Source: Lacinutrix himadriensis (lineage in GTDB: Bacteria > Bacteroidota > Bacteroidia > Flavobacteriales > Flavobacteriaceae). From it: a DNA stretch of 64,000 nucleotides. The stretch is taken from NCBI RefSeq assembly GCF_001418105.1, contig NZ_LIQI01000032.1, positions 62,001 to 126,000 on the forward strand. The letters are read 5' to 3'. Positions 19,301-29,115 of this stretch are shown one piece after another; within the stretch, counting starts at the first letter, position 1; every line of letters begins with the position of its first letter. Made by a program: the position numbers and the translations under genes. The notes under the pieces are model-generated. The model ran no database searches. It saw only the letters and a list, made by a program, of their open reading frames with translations, and was not told where the DNA came from.

Positions 19301-21192
19301 TTTATACAAGAGTAGAAAACATTACAGATCATGATTGTTTTGATACTTCTTCTTTTCTAATTGAAGTAGGATTAATTCCAGAATATACCCCTCCTTCAAA
19401 TTTCACAGTTTGTGATGATATTGCAAATGATGGAAAAGAGACTTTTAATTTTTCTGAAAAAATAGCAGAAATGTCTGCTTCTAGCACAGAAAATTTAACC
19501 ATTACATTTTACACTTCCTTTAATGATGCAGAAAATGAAGAAAACAGCCTTCCGCTGGAATATGAAAATATAGAAAACCCACAACGAATTTTTGCAAGAA
19601 TAGATAACGGAACCTATTGTCATGGTATTTCCGAGTTTGATTTAATCATCATACAAGTACCCAATGTAAGCCCTACTGGACCTTTACAAAAATGTGATAC
19701 AGATACAGACGGGTTTATTAATTTCGATTTAACCGCTGTAGAAATAGATGTTTTAGGTGTTAGACAAGATGATATTGCAATAACCTACCATCCTTCTTTT
19801 AACGATGCAGAAGCGCATACCAATATAATTAACAACCCAAGTAATTATACCAATACTAGCAATCCGCAAACAGCATATATTAAAATTACTAGCACGATTT
19901 CTAACTGCTATGTTGCTGTGCCAATAGAATTAATTGTAGACGTTCCTCCTAGTATTAATACTGTTTCCATTTTTGAAACTTGTGATAATGTAGACAAAAC
20001 CTATAACCTTTCCGATACCATAGATCTTTTAATAGACGATGTAACCAATATTGCTGTTACTTTTTATAGCAATCTTACTGATGCACAAAATGCACAAAAT
20101 CCGTCAAACGATGCGTATATCTATGCTACAAATAATGACACTATTTATGTAAGAGCAGAAAACACAAATTCACATTGTTATTCTACTTCGTCTTTTAATT
20201 TACAAGTAAATAGTAGTCCGATTACAAATACGTTAACCGACTTACAAACTTGTGATGATGATTATGACGAAATACAACTCTTTAATTTAGAGGTACAAAC
20301 AGCCATCGTTTTAGGAAGTCAAAATCCGAGTGACTTTACAGTTTCTTACTTTGAATTAGAAGAAGAAGCTATGGACAACGATAACGAAATTACCGATTTA
20401 AATTACTATGCTTTTAACGGACAAACCTTTTACATTCGTATTGAAAACAAAAACACTTTATGTTATAGCATAACTAGTTTTAATACTATTGTAGAGAGAA
20501 AACCGGTTGTAGAAATTGAAGATCAAACAATATGTTTAGAAAGTCTTCCACTTATTGTTAGTGCTCATACAGGTTTTAGTACTGATGCATATTCTTGGTC
20601 TACAGGTGCTACAACTTCAGAAATTGAAATAACGGAAATAGGAACCTACTCCGTAACAGTTACTTCAGATTTTGGCTGTCCAACTTCTGCAACATTTAAT
20701 GTTATAGAATCGGAACAAGCAACTATTGAGTTTACAGAGCAAGTAGATTTTTCAGACCCAAATAATATTACCGTAACTATTAGCGGTATTGGCGATTACT
20801 TCTACATTCTAGATAATGGTCCTGCACAAGAATCTAACTTTTTTAATAATGTAACACTTGGGCCACATACTATTACTGTTTTAGATGCTAATGGCTGTGC
20901 TTCTGCTACTAAAGAAATTGTAATTATAGATACGCCACTTTTCATGACACCTAATAACGATGGTTATAATGATACTTGGCACATTACTGGCGTTAACCAA
21001 CTTACAGGAACCATTGTATATATTTTTGATAGATATGGAAAACTATTAAAAACATTGTCGCATACTTCTCCTGGTTGGGACGGATCGTACAGAGGACAAA
21101 AAATGCCAGCAAGTGATTATTGGTTTCTTGCCGAAGTAATTCAAGATGGAAAGAAATTTGAATTAAAAGGTAATTTTACACTTAAACGATAA
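16325..21192 (+). CDS. Giant T9SS type B protein: choice-of-anchor L head and eleven CDD modules (one frameshift)
   Basis: Two frames, 16325-18616 and 18793-21192 with an unmarked bridge, form one 1622-residue protein if one T is restored in the GATTAG at 18611-18616 (expected GATTTAG). The reading then passes EDFNDLVSDGIANAA without a break. After the signal peptide comes a choice-of-anchor L domain: TPQQLIENSLIQGCVEVSN, FPFENGILLSTGNA, LASEEYYATYPCEYSDGFAF, VLPGTNTPVNTSTIH, DSAVFIEG. From 17402 to 20505 there are eleven tandem modules of about 90 residues, each beginning ..CD..(D/N)DG..F.. and ending with a second Cys. A stalk and a type B sorting domain (FMTPNNDGYNDTWH, YIFDRYGKLLKT, GWDGSYRG, FTLKR) close the protein. 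The start is TTG 16325; no ATG precedes it. It is probably a long surface adhesin or stalk. Confidence 0.8.
17402..20505 (+). repeat. Eleven tandem two-cysteine CDD modules (about 280 bp each)
   Basis: Protein-level repeat inside the 16325-21192 gene. The consensus, read by eye, starts with a Cys-Asp-Asp, then (N/S)DG, a hydrophobic FDL-type strand, a T(I/V)TFY strand, a DA..xxN.I turn, NPQ(T/R)IY(V/A)R(I/V)E and a second Cys followed by an aromatic residue and F. The copies have diverged in DNA sequence, so they are old duplications, unlike the younger array at 27459-28544. The frameshift at 18612-18616 falls inside module 5. Confidence 0.8.
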
Positions 21193-21249
21193 ATACAGGT
21201 CGTAAATTTCTTTAACATATCATTTCCCTTATAAAACGTAACACTTCTT

Positions 21250-21257
21250 TATATTTG
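21250..21257 (+). promoter_or_regulatory. Bacteroidota -7 element before 21275
   Basis: TATATTTG, an exact TAnnTTTG match, ends 17 nt before the ATG at 21275. No clear -33 element was seen. Confidence 0.5.
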
Positions 21258-21274
21258 CAATCCAATTATATGTA

Positions 21275-23602
21275 ATGAAGAATTGCTTTACGGTTTTATT
21301 ATCTCTTTTCACTTGTTTGCTATTTTCGCAAAACATACAAGTAGATAACAATACCTATACACCACAACAACTTATTGAAGACATTTTAATTAATAGTGAA
21401 TGTATTAGTAATGTAGTGGTTACAAATGTGGAAGGTGGTAATTTTAATGGATCAGACCAAAGTTATGGTTATTTTGATGCTACTGGAACAACATTTCCTA
21501 TAACCAACGGTTTGGTTTTAAGTACCGGAAGATTATCTAACGTTCCAGGACCAAATACCAGCTTAAGTGATGATGATGCTTCTGGATGGTCTGGCGATAG
21601 AGATTTAGAAACTGCTTTAAGCGAGAACAATACTATAAACGCAACCATTTTAGAATTCGATTTTCAATCGCTTAGTAACCAAATAAGCTTTCGTTATTTA
21701 TTCGCTTCCGAAGAATACCAAGAAGGAGATAATAGTACCTGTCAGTATTCCGATTTGTTTGGCTTTTTAATTCGTCCAACAACCTCTACAAATTATACCA
21801 ATATAGCGTTAGTCCCAGGAACCAATACGCCTGTAAAAGTGACTACGGTGCATTCTGGTATTCCAGGAGCTTGCCCCCCTATTAATGAAACTTTTTTTGG
21901 AGGTTGGAACGATGCTTCTGCTCCTATAAATTTTAACGGACAAACAGCAGTACTTACAGCTACAGCAACTATTACGCCTAATGTAACTTATCATGTTAAA
22001 TTAGTAATTGCAGATGAGCAAAACTATAGATATGATTCCGCAGTTTTTTTAGAAGCGGGAAGTTTTACATCCGATATTGATCTTGGTTTAGATAGACTTT
22101 TTGCTACAAGAAATCCTTTATGTGAAAACGAAACTTTAGATTTAGATGCTACACAAACTGGAGCTACAGGGTATACTTGGTTTAAAAACAGCTTACCAAT
22201 TACAGGAGAAACCAGTCCGACTTATACCGTTCTAGATGCTGGTACGTATAGCGTTACTATTACCTATCCTACTACCTGCGTAACCTCTGGAGAAATCACA
22301 GTAGAATACGCAACAAACCCTATTATTAACGACGCTACATTAATTGCTTGTGATGTCAACCAAGACGGAATTACAACCTACAATCTATTCGATGCGCAAC
22401 AAGATATAGTCACAGATACCAGAGATACTATCACTAATTTTTATCTCTTTGAAATAGATGCAGAAGATGAAATAGATGAAATTCCTAATGCTACAGCTTT
22501 CGAAAACACTATGGTTTTACAAACCGTTTTTGCTCGTGTAGAAAATCAGTTTGGTTGTTACGCTGTCGCGGAATTGCTTTTAGATATTTCAAACAATGTG
22601 GTTACTATTCCACCATTTTCAGCATGTGATAATCTTCCTGTAGATGGTTTTACCGAATTTGATTTAAACCAACTACGCTCTCAAATTGAAACACAAGTTC
22701 CTGCAGGATCTAGCATTACTTTTTATCCTACGGAAGCAGATTTACAAGCGGAAATAAATAGTATCAACGGAAACTACACCAACATCATCCAAGATACAGA
22801 AACCATTTATGTACGTATCACCAACGGAAGCAGTTGTTTTGCAATTAGCACAGTAATGCTATCGATGAAATATACTCCTATCCTTTTAGAAGATGAAACC
22901 ACAAACTACTGTTTAAATAATTACCCAAACACCGTCCCATTAGAAGCAGGACTGTTAATTGGTGCGCCTGGAGATTTCACTTACCAATGGTTATTCAATA
23001 ACAACGCTACAACATTTACAACCGAAACCATAAACATTAATGAAGCTGGAACATATACGGTAATAGTAACACATCCAGATGGTTGTTCTGCAACTAGAGA
23101 TATTATTGTCGAACCTAAAGATACAGCCTTTGTAGAATCTGTTTCGGTATCTGGCGTGGCTCCAAACAACACCATTAATCTTACTGTTTCCGGATTTGGA
23201 GATTATGAATTTGCATTAGACGATAGTAATGGCATATACCAAGACAGCAATATATTTACTAATATTTCCGCAGGAGAACATATCGCATACATACGAGATA
23301 AAAATGGTTGTGGTACAACTATAGAAGTTATTTACGTTTTAGGTTTTCCTACGTATTTCACACCAAATGGAGATTATTACAACGAAACTTGGATGCCATT
23401 AGGTGTCGATTTAGATTTTAAAGCAACCATGATTATTCAAATTTTTGATAGATATGGTAAACTTTTAAAACAAGTAAGCCCACAAAGTCAAGGTTTTAAT
23501 GGTACATTTAACGGCGAAAATTTACCGTCGTCAGATTATTGGTTTGTAGTTAGTTTTTCTAACGGAAAAACCTACCGAGGACATTTTGCTTTAGTACGCT
23601 AA
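21275..23602 (+). CDS. T9SS type B protein with choice-of-anchor L head and two CDD modules
   Basis: A 775-residue paralogue of the 16325 protein with the same plan in short form. The signal peptide is FTVLLSLFTCLLFS. The choice-of-anchor L domain (TPQQLIEDILINSECISNVV, FPITNGLVLSTGRL, LFASEEYQEGDNSTCQYSD, LVPGTNTPVKVTTVHSG, DSAVFLEAG) spans about residues 20-275. An Ig-like stretch and only two CDD modules follow (ACDVNQDGITTYNLF and ACDNLPVDGFTEFDL), then the stalk (YCLNNYPNTVPLEAG, GDYEFALDD) and the sorting domain (YFTPNGDYYNETWM, QIFDRYGKLLKQ, GFNGTFNG), ending GHFALVR instead of FTLKR. It is a predicted surface adhesin. It has its own -7 box and follows the previous gene by 82 nt. Confidence 0.85.
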   Translation: MKNCFTVLLSLFTCLLFSQNIQVDNNTYTPQQLIEDILINSECISNVVVTNVEGGNFNGSDQSYGYFDATGTTFPITNGLVLSTGRLSNVPGPNTSLSDDDASGWSGDRDLETALSENNTINATILEFDFQSLSNQISFRYLFASEEYQEGDNSTCQYSDLFGFLIRPTTSTNYTNIALVPGTNTPVKVTTVHSGIPGACPPINETFFGGWNDASAPINFNGQTAVLTATATITPNVTYHVKLVIADEQNYRYDSAVFLEAGSFTSDIDLGLDRLFATRNPLCENETLDLDATQTGATGYTWFKNSLPITGETSPTYTVLDAGTYSVTITYPTTCVTSGEITVEYATNPIINDATLIACDVNQDGITTYNLFDAQQDIVTDTRDTITNFYLFEIDAEDEIDEIPNATAFENTMVLQTVFARVENQFGCYAVAELLLDISNNVVTIPPFSACDNLPVDGFTEFDLNQLRSQIETQVPAGSSITFYPTEADLQAEINSINGNYTNIIQDTETIYVRITNGSSCFAISTVMLSMKYTPILLEDETTNYCLNNYPNTVPLEAGLLIGAPGDFTYQWLFNNNATTFTTETININEAGTYTVIVTHPDGCSATRDIIVEPKDTAFVESVSVSGVAPNNTINLTVSGFGDYEFALDDSNGIYQDSNIFTNISAGEHIAYIRDKNGCGTTIEVIYVLGFPTYFTPNGDYYNETWMPLGVDLDFKATMIIQIFDRYGKLLKQVSPQSQGFNGTFNGENLPSSDYWFVVSFSNGKTYRGHFALVR

Positions 23603-23672
23603 TTATTGTTTATAATTGCACTCTATTGACTATTATATTTTTTATTATTTTTACCACCCTTAAAACTATTTA

Positions 23673-26168
23673 ATGAAAAAAACTATTACCCTATTCTGTT
23701 CTATTGCTCTTTTATTATTTACTATTACTAGTACATCAAGCAATACCAATCTTGTTAAAAACATAAATAAAACAACAGAATGCCCTGCTGCTGTTGTTAC
23801 CTCTTTTTCTCCTTCTTCAGGACCAGAAAATACATTAATCACCATTACTGGAAGCAACTTCAGCACTGCCAATATGGTTGCGTTTGGAGGAGTCAATGCT
23901 ACTTTCAATATTATTAGTGATACAGAAATAACTGCTATTATTCCTGCAGGAACTAGTGCTTCTGCTTCTATTTCTATTGTAAGTACTGGTGGATGTGCAG
24001 GAACATCTGCTACAAACTTTACGTTATTAGCTTCCGCATGTACATCTGCAGAAATTTATATTTCAGAAATTTATGATGCGTTTTCAGGAGACTATGCGGT
24101 TATAGAACTTTATAACCCAACGAATGCTCCCGTAATTATTGACAATACTTATGTTATTGTTCGATATGGAGATATTGGAAATGCAGCACCAAACAATACC
24201 TTTGATGCTATTACAGGTACTATAGCTCCTTTAAGCACTTTCATAATTCAAATGGGAAGTGGTTCCGATTGTCCTTCGCTTATCGCGGATTTTAATATTG
24301 GCACAGGAATTAATGACAATGATGAATTTGAACTTTTAAAAAACGGTGTCATTATAGATAATGTGCATTCGCCAGACGAAAGAGGATATAGCATTATTAG
24401 AAATGCAGATGCTACCATTCCGCAAACCATATACGATAGCAACGATTGGACTATAAGTTCTCAAGAAGATTGTACCGATTTAGATATGCATACTGCAGAT
24501 GCTATTCCAGATAACACACCAAATATTACGCATCCAACGTCACAATCTATTTGTGAAAATGGGACAACTACTTTTACAGCTTCCGAAGATTCTGGAACAT
24601 TTTCATACCAATGGAAAACACTTAACGCTTCCGGAAACTGGGTAAACGTAACCAATAGCACGAATTATTCAGGCGCTACAACGGGTACATTAACCCTTAA
24701 TAATGTTCCTGTTAGTTTTGATAATAATCAATATTATTGCGAAATCACTTCACCTTCTTGTACGCTGATAACCAATGCAGCACAATTAGAAATTAATGTG
24801 ACTATTGTAGATACTTTAGCAAATCAAACGGTTTGTGACAGCTATAGCTTACCTACGCTAACGAATGGTAATTACTTTACTGGAACTAATGGAACTGGAA
24901 CAGCACTTGCTACTGGAGATGTAATTTCGACATCACAAACTATTTACATCTATAATGCCGTAGGTACTTGTACAAACCAAAGCAGTTTTACAATTACTGT
25001 AACTCCTGCTCCAAGTGTGGATACTGTATCTAATGTATCGGTATGTACTTCGTATACACTTCCAATACTTACAAACGGAAACTATTTTACAGCAACCAAC
25101 GGAACTGGAACGTCTTTAAACGCAGGAGATAGCATTGCAACTACACAAACTATTTATATCTATAATGCTGTAGGTACTTGTACCAACGAAAACAGTTTTA
25201 CAGTTACCGTAAATGGAACACCAACCGTAGATACTTTAGCCAATCAAACGGCTTGTGAAAGTTATACGTTACCAACTTTAACGAATGGTAATTATTTTAC
25301 AGGAACTAACGGAACAGGAACTCCATTAACTGCTGGTGATGCAATTACTACATCGCAAACGGTATATATTTATATAGAATTAGGTACTGCTCCCAATAAC
25401 TGTTCTAACGAGTCTAGTTTTACCGTTGCTATAAGCCAAGCTCCTTTAGTAGATACAAATAGTAACACCGAAACATGTTCTCAATATACGTTGCCTACTG
25501 TAACAAACGGTAATTATTTTACAGGAACTAACGGAACAGGAACAGCGCTTGCCGCTGGTGATGTGATTACTACCTCACAAACGGTTTATATTTACAACTC
25601 TGTAGCTTCTTGTACCAACCAAACGAGTTTTGATATTAGCATTTTACCTGCTACAGATTTCATCCTTACCGCAGCTAATCTTACTATAAATGAAAACGAA
25701 TTAAATGTAACTATGGACGACACAACCATTAGTTATGTGTACGCTGTCGATTCTGGTTCGTTTCAAACAGATGATACTTTTAACAACCTATCTAACGGAA
25801 CACATACCCTTTATGTGGAAGATGCTAATGGTTGTGTTTCTAAATCTATTTCTTTTGAGGTTCTTGTTAATTTGGATGCTATAATAATTCCTAACGGGTT
25901 TTCACCAAATGGAGATGCCTATAACGAATGGTTTAAAATTCAAGGATTATATGATGTATACACCAATCATAAACTAGAAATTTATAACCGTTACGGAACA
26001 CTAGTTTTCACTGGAAACAACGATAATAAATGGTACGGAAAAGCGAACAGAGGCCTTATGAGTTCGGATAAAACATTACCTGTTGGAACCTACTTTTACG
26101 TATTACACCTTAACGATGCTAATGCTACCAAACAAAGATATATAGGTTGGGTATACCTTAACAAATAG
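23673..26168 (+). CDS. T9SS type B protein with IPT/TIG, lamin-tail and four 74-residue repeats
   Basis: An 831-residue secreted protein. After the signal peptide comes an IPT/TIG domain (FSPSSGPENTLITITGSNFS, residues about 48-67, to about 118). A lamin-tail-like domain follows: AEIYISEIYDAFSGDYAVIE, IELYNPTNAPVIID, APLSTFIIQMGSGSDC. Next are an Ig-like stretch with YSGATTGTLTLNNV and YYCEITS, and four repeats of 70-74 residues (24807-25647) of the type VDT..N...C..YTLP.LTNGNYFT. The C-terminus is the WVYLNK-type sorting domain (NGFSPNGDAYNEWFKIQGLY, LEIYNRYGTLVFTGNN, LPVGTYFYVLHL). It is a close paralogue of the broken 26320 gene but has a different tail. It is likely surface-exposed; the function is unknown. 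A strong terminator follows at 26217-26251. Confidence 0.83.
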   Translation: MKKTITLFCSIALLLFTITSTSSNTNLVKNINKTTECPAAVVTSFSPSSGPENTLITITGSNFSTANMVAFGGVNATFNIISDTEITAIIPAGTSASASISIVSTGGCAGTSATNFTLLASACTSAEIYISEIYDAFSGDYAVIELYNPTNAPVIIDNTYVIVRYGDIGNAAPNNTFDAITGTIAPLSTFIIQMGSGSDCPSLIADFNIGTGINDNDEFELLKNGVIIDNVHSPDERGYSIIRNADATIPQTIYDSNDWTISSQEDCTDLDMHTADAIPDNTPNITHPTSQSICENGTTTFTASEDSGTFSYQWKTLNASGNWVNVTNSTNYSGATTGTLTLNNVPVSFDNNQYYCEITSPSCTLITNAAQLEINVTIVDTLANQTVCDSYSLPTLTNGNYFTGTNGTGTALATGDVISTSQTIYIYNAVGTCTNQSSFTITVTPAPSVDTVSNVSVCTSYTLPILTNGNYFTATNGTGTSLNAGDSIATTQTIYIYNAVGTCTNENSFTVTVNGTPTVDTLANQTACESYTLPTLTNGNYFTGTNGTGTPLTAGDAITTSQTVYIYIELGTAPNNCSNESSFTVAISQAPLVDTNSNTETCSQYTLPTVTNGNYFTGTNGTGTALAAGDVITTSQTVYIYNSVASCTNQTSFDISILPATDFILTAANLTINENELNVTMDDTTISYVYAVDSGSFQTDDTFNNLSNGTHTLYVEDANGCVSKSISFEVLVNLDAIIIPNGFSPNGDAYNEWFKIQGLYDVYTNHKLEIYNRYGTLVFTGNNDNKWYGKANRGLMSSDKTLPVGTYFYVLHLNDANATKQRYIGWVYLNK
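24807..25647 (+). repeat. Four in-frame repeats of 210-222 bp in the 23673 gene
   Basis: Units start at 24807, 25017, 25227 and 25449. Each encodes a VDT opening, a Cys about ten residues in, SYTLP, LTNGNYFT, NGTGT, an AGD..(T/S)(T/S)QT(I/V)YIYN strand and a second Cys before SSFT. They belong to the same repeat family as the array at 27459-28544. Confidence 0.85.
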
Positions 26169-26216
26169 TTTATAGTCTAGGTATTCTTTATTAATCTAAT
26201 ATTTTATCATATATTT

Positions 26217-26251
26217 AGGAGCCTTATTTTTAAATAAGGCTCCTTTTTTTT
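26217..26251 (+). terminator. Rho-independent terminator after 23673-26168
   Basis: A perfect 13-bp inverted repeat AGGAGCCTTATTT / AAATAAGGCTCCT with a minimal loop, followed by eight or nine T residues. Confidence 0.92.
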
Positions 26252-26294
26252 AGAAGGTAACATTCACATAACATAAGACTAATTAAATATTAAT

Positions 26295-26302
26295 TATTTT
26301 TG
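26295..26302 (+). promoter_or_regulatory. Bacteroidota -7 element before 26320
   Basis: TATTTTTG matches TAnnTTTG and ends 17 nt before the ATG at 26320, the same spacing as for the 21275 gene. Confidence 0.5.
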
Positions 26303-26319
26303 CGCCCTAATTATAGCCA

Positions 26320-29024
26320 ATGAAACGTATTAAACTTTTACTTGTTTTTATTTGTACTTTTTTTATTTACAATGCAAGCAACGCTTTTAACACTAACAAA
26401 AACTTAAAAAACGCAGCAAAGGTTTCCAACTTTTGTCCTGCTCCTGTACTGACTTCTTTTTTCCCTTCTAGCGGACCAGAAAACACAGTAGTTTATATTA
26501 GCGGAAGTAATTTTAACGCTGCCGCAACTGTAGCATTCGATGGAATAAGTGCGACGTTCACCATAATTAATGACAATGAAATAGAAGCTTATATTCCTGC
26601 AGGAACTTCTGCTACTTCTAATATAACCATTACTAGTACTGGTGGCTGTGTAGGTAATTCAGCAACAGATTTCACTTTATTAGCTTCAGCATGTACTACT
26701 GCAGATGTTTATATTTCAGAAATTTATGATGCGAATTCCGGAAGTTACGCCGTTATAGAATTATACAACCCAACCAATACGCCTATTGTTTTAGATGGTG
26801 TTTATATTATTGAACGTTATGGAGATGTTGGAAACGCTGTTCCTAGTCAGACCTATAACATATTAGGTACTGTGGCGCCTTTTGATACCTTTATTATTAT
26901 ATTAGGAAGTGGATCGGATTGTCCTTCGTTAGTTGCCGATTTTAATGTTGGCACAGGAATAAATGATAACGATGAATTTAAACTTTTAAAAAACGGTATA
27001 CTTATCGATATCGTAATGCGCCAACTGAAAGAGGATATACTATTATTAGAAATCCAGATGCTGCCGTATCACAAACATCTTTTGATGCTACGGATTGGAC
27101 TATTAACACGCAAGAAGATTGTGCCGATTTAGGTTCGCATACTGCAGATCCAATTACAGATAATACACCTACAATTACAAATCCTACAGCACAAACCATT
27201 TGTGAGAATGGTACAGCTACTTTTACAATGGCTATATCTGGTACCGAAACATATACCTACCAATGGAAAGTTTTAACTAGTGCCGGAAACTGGGTAAATG
27301 TGACGAATGATGCTAATTATTCTGGAGCAACAACAGACACCTTAACCATTACTAATGCGCCATTAACTTTTGATTTGAATCAATATTATTGCGAAGTCAC
27401 TTCAGCAAGTTGCGACTTGGTTACTAATGCGGCACAATTACATGTTGGTAATGTGGAAGTGGATACACTTACAAACGAAACCGTTTGTACTAGTTATACT
27501 TTACCTACATTAATGAATGGAAATTATTATACGGCAACCAATGGTGGTGGAACACAACTAACCGCAGGAAGTACCATTACAACCACACAAACTATTTTTA
27601 TTTATAATATTGCTGGAACTGCGCCAAATACTTGTGATAACGAAACTAGTTTCACCATTACGTAGCGGAACACCTCCTGTAGATACCGTTTCTAGCGAGA
27701 CCGTTTGTGCTAGTATACACTTCCTTCTATTACTAACGGAAACTATTCACGCAACAATGGTGGTGGAACACAACTTAACATTGGGGATAAATTACCCACT
27801 CAAACTATTTTTATTTACAACGAAGTTGGAACTGCGCCAAATACTTGTGATAACGAAACAGTTTCACAATTACAGTTGGAAATCCTCCTGTAGATACTGT
27901 GTCTAGCGAATCTGTTTGTACTAGTTATACTTTACCAGCATTAACGAATGGAAACTATTATACGGCAACCAATGGTGGGGACACTAACGGCAGGAAGTAC
28001 CATTACAACCACACAGACTATTTTTATTTACAATATTACTGGAACAGCTCCTAATACTTGTGATAACGAAACTAGTTTCACAATTACAGTTAGCGGAACA
28101 CCTCCTGTAGATACCGTTTCTAACGAAACCGTTTGTGATAGCTATACATTACCTGCTATTACCAACGGAAACTATTACACGGCAACCAATGGTGGCGGAA
28201 CACAACTTAACATTGGAGACAACATTACATCCACACAAACTATTTTTATTTATAACGAAATTGGGACTGCTCCTGACACTTGTTCAAACGAATCTAATTT
28301 CACTATTACAGTTACCGGAAATCCTCCTGTAGACACTTTATCAAATCAAACGGTTTGTACAAGTTATACCTTACCAGTATTAACGAATGGAAACTATTAT
28401 ACCGCAACCAATGGTGGCGGAACGCAATTAAACGCTGGTGATATGATCACAACATCGCAAACTCTTTATATTTATAATATAACTGGAACTGCTCCTAATA
28501 CTTGTGACAACGAAACTAGTTTTGATATCACTATTTATCCTGCTACAGATTTCACACTGGATGATTCTAATATTACTATCGTGGATGATTCCATAACAGT
28601 AAGCATGACAGACACTAGTATAAACTACCTGTACACGGTAGATTCTAGTGCTTCACAAGTAAACCCTGTATTTACAAATCTTGCAAATGGACTTCACACC
28701 TTAATCGTTCAAGATGAAAATGGTTGTGTCGTAAAATCTATTCCGTTTACAATCGATAGTATTCAAGAAATTCATATTCCTTTATTTTTCACACCAAATG
28801 GAGATACATTTAATGATACTTGGTTAATAACAGATACTCAAAATACCATTAAACAAATCCTAATCTTTAACAGATATGGTAAACTTTTAAAAGAAGTTTC
28901 TCCTGCTGAGAAATCTTGGGACGGAACCTACAGAGGATATAATCTAGAAAGTAATGATTATTGGTACTTAATCACATTATATACGGATGAAGAACTTAAA
29001 GGACATTTTACCTTAAAAAGATAG
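26320..29024 (+). pseudogene. Broken T9SS type B protein: IPT/TIG, lamin-tail, five 74-residue repeats
   Basis: The locus reads as four frames (26320-27132, 27228-27665, 27610-27906, 27948-29024) that belong to one gene. The N-terminus parallels the 23673 protein (SSGPENTVVYISGSNFN, AEIYISEIYDAN-like, IELYNPTNTPIVLD). Near 27010 one base is missing relative to that paralogue; in the shifted frame RNAPTERGYTIIRN continues the homology. Repeat units 1, 2 and 3 are 220, 211 and 217 bp instead of the 222 bp of unit 4, so 2, 11 and 5 bases are lacking. With the single base, the total of 19 restores a frame of exactly 907 codons. The tail is an intact FTLKR-type sorting domain (FFTPNGDTFNDTW, RYGKLLKE, SWDGTYRG). 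This is either a real pseudogene or a poor consensus over near-identical repeats; I favour the latter. Confidence 0.75.
27459..28544 (+). repeat. Five near-identical 222-bp repeats with deletions in the first three
   Basis: Units begin at 27459, 27679, 27890, 28107 and 28329. The encoded unit is VDT.S(N/S)ETVC.SYTLP..TNGNYYTATNGG with a second Cys in APNTCDNE, the same family as in the 23673 gene. DNA identity between units is very high by eye, so they are recent duplications. Units 1-3 lack bases at scattered positions; unit 4 is intact. Confidence 0.85.
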
Positions 29025-29115
29025 CTTCCAAAGATTTCAAGTTCCATTAGCTTTAAGTCATTTAAAGGTATTACGTTTTTAGATGCGGAATCATAGTACA
29101 GCATGACAATAACAT

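Noticed and set aside
27610-28332. Separate small genes at 27610-27906 and 28135-28332
   Set aside because: Both are frames within the repeat array of the broken adhesin and match its repeats in the wrong or shifted frame.
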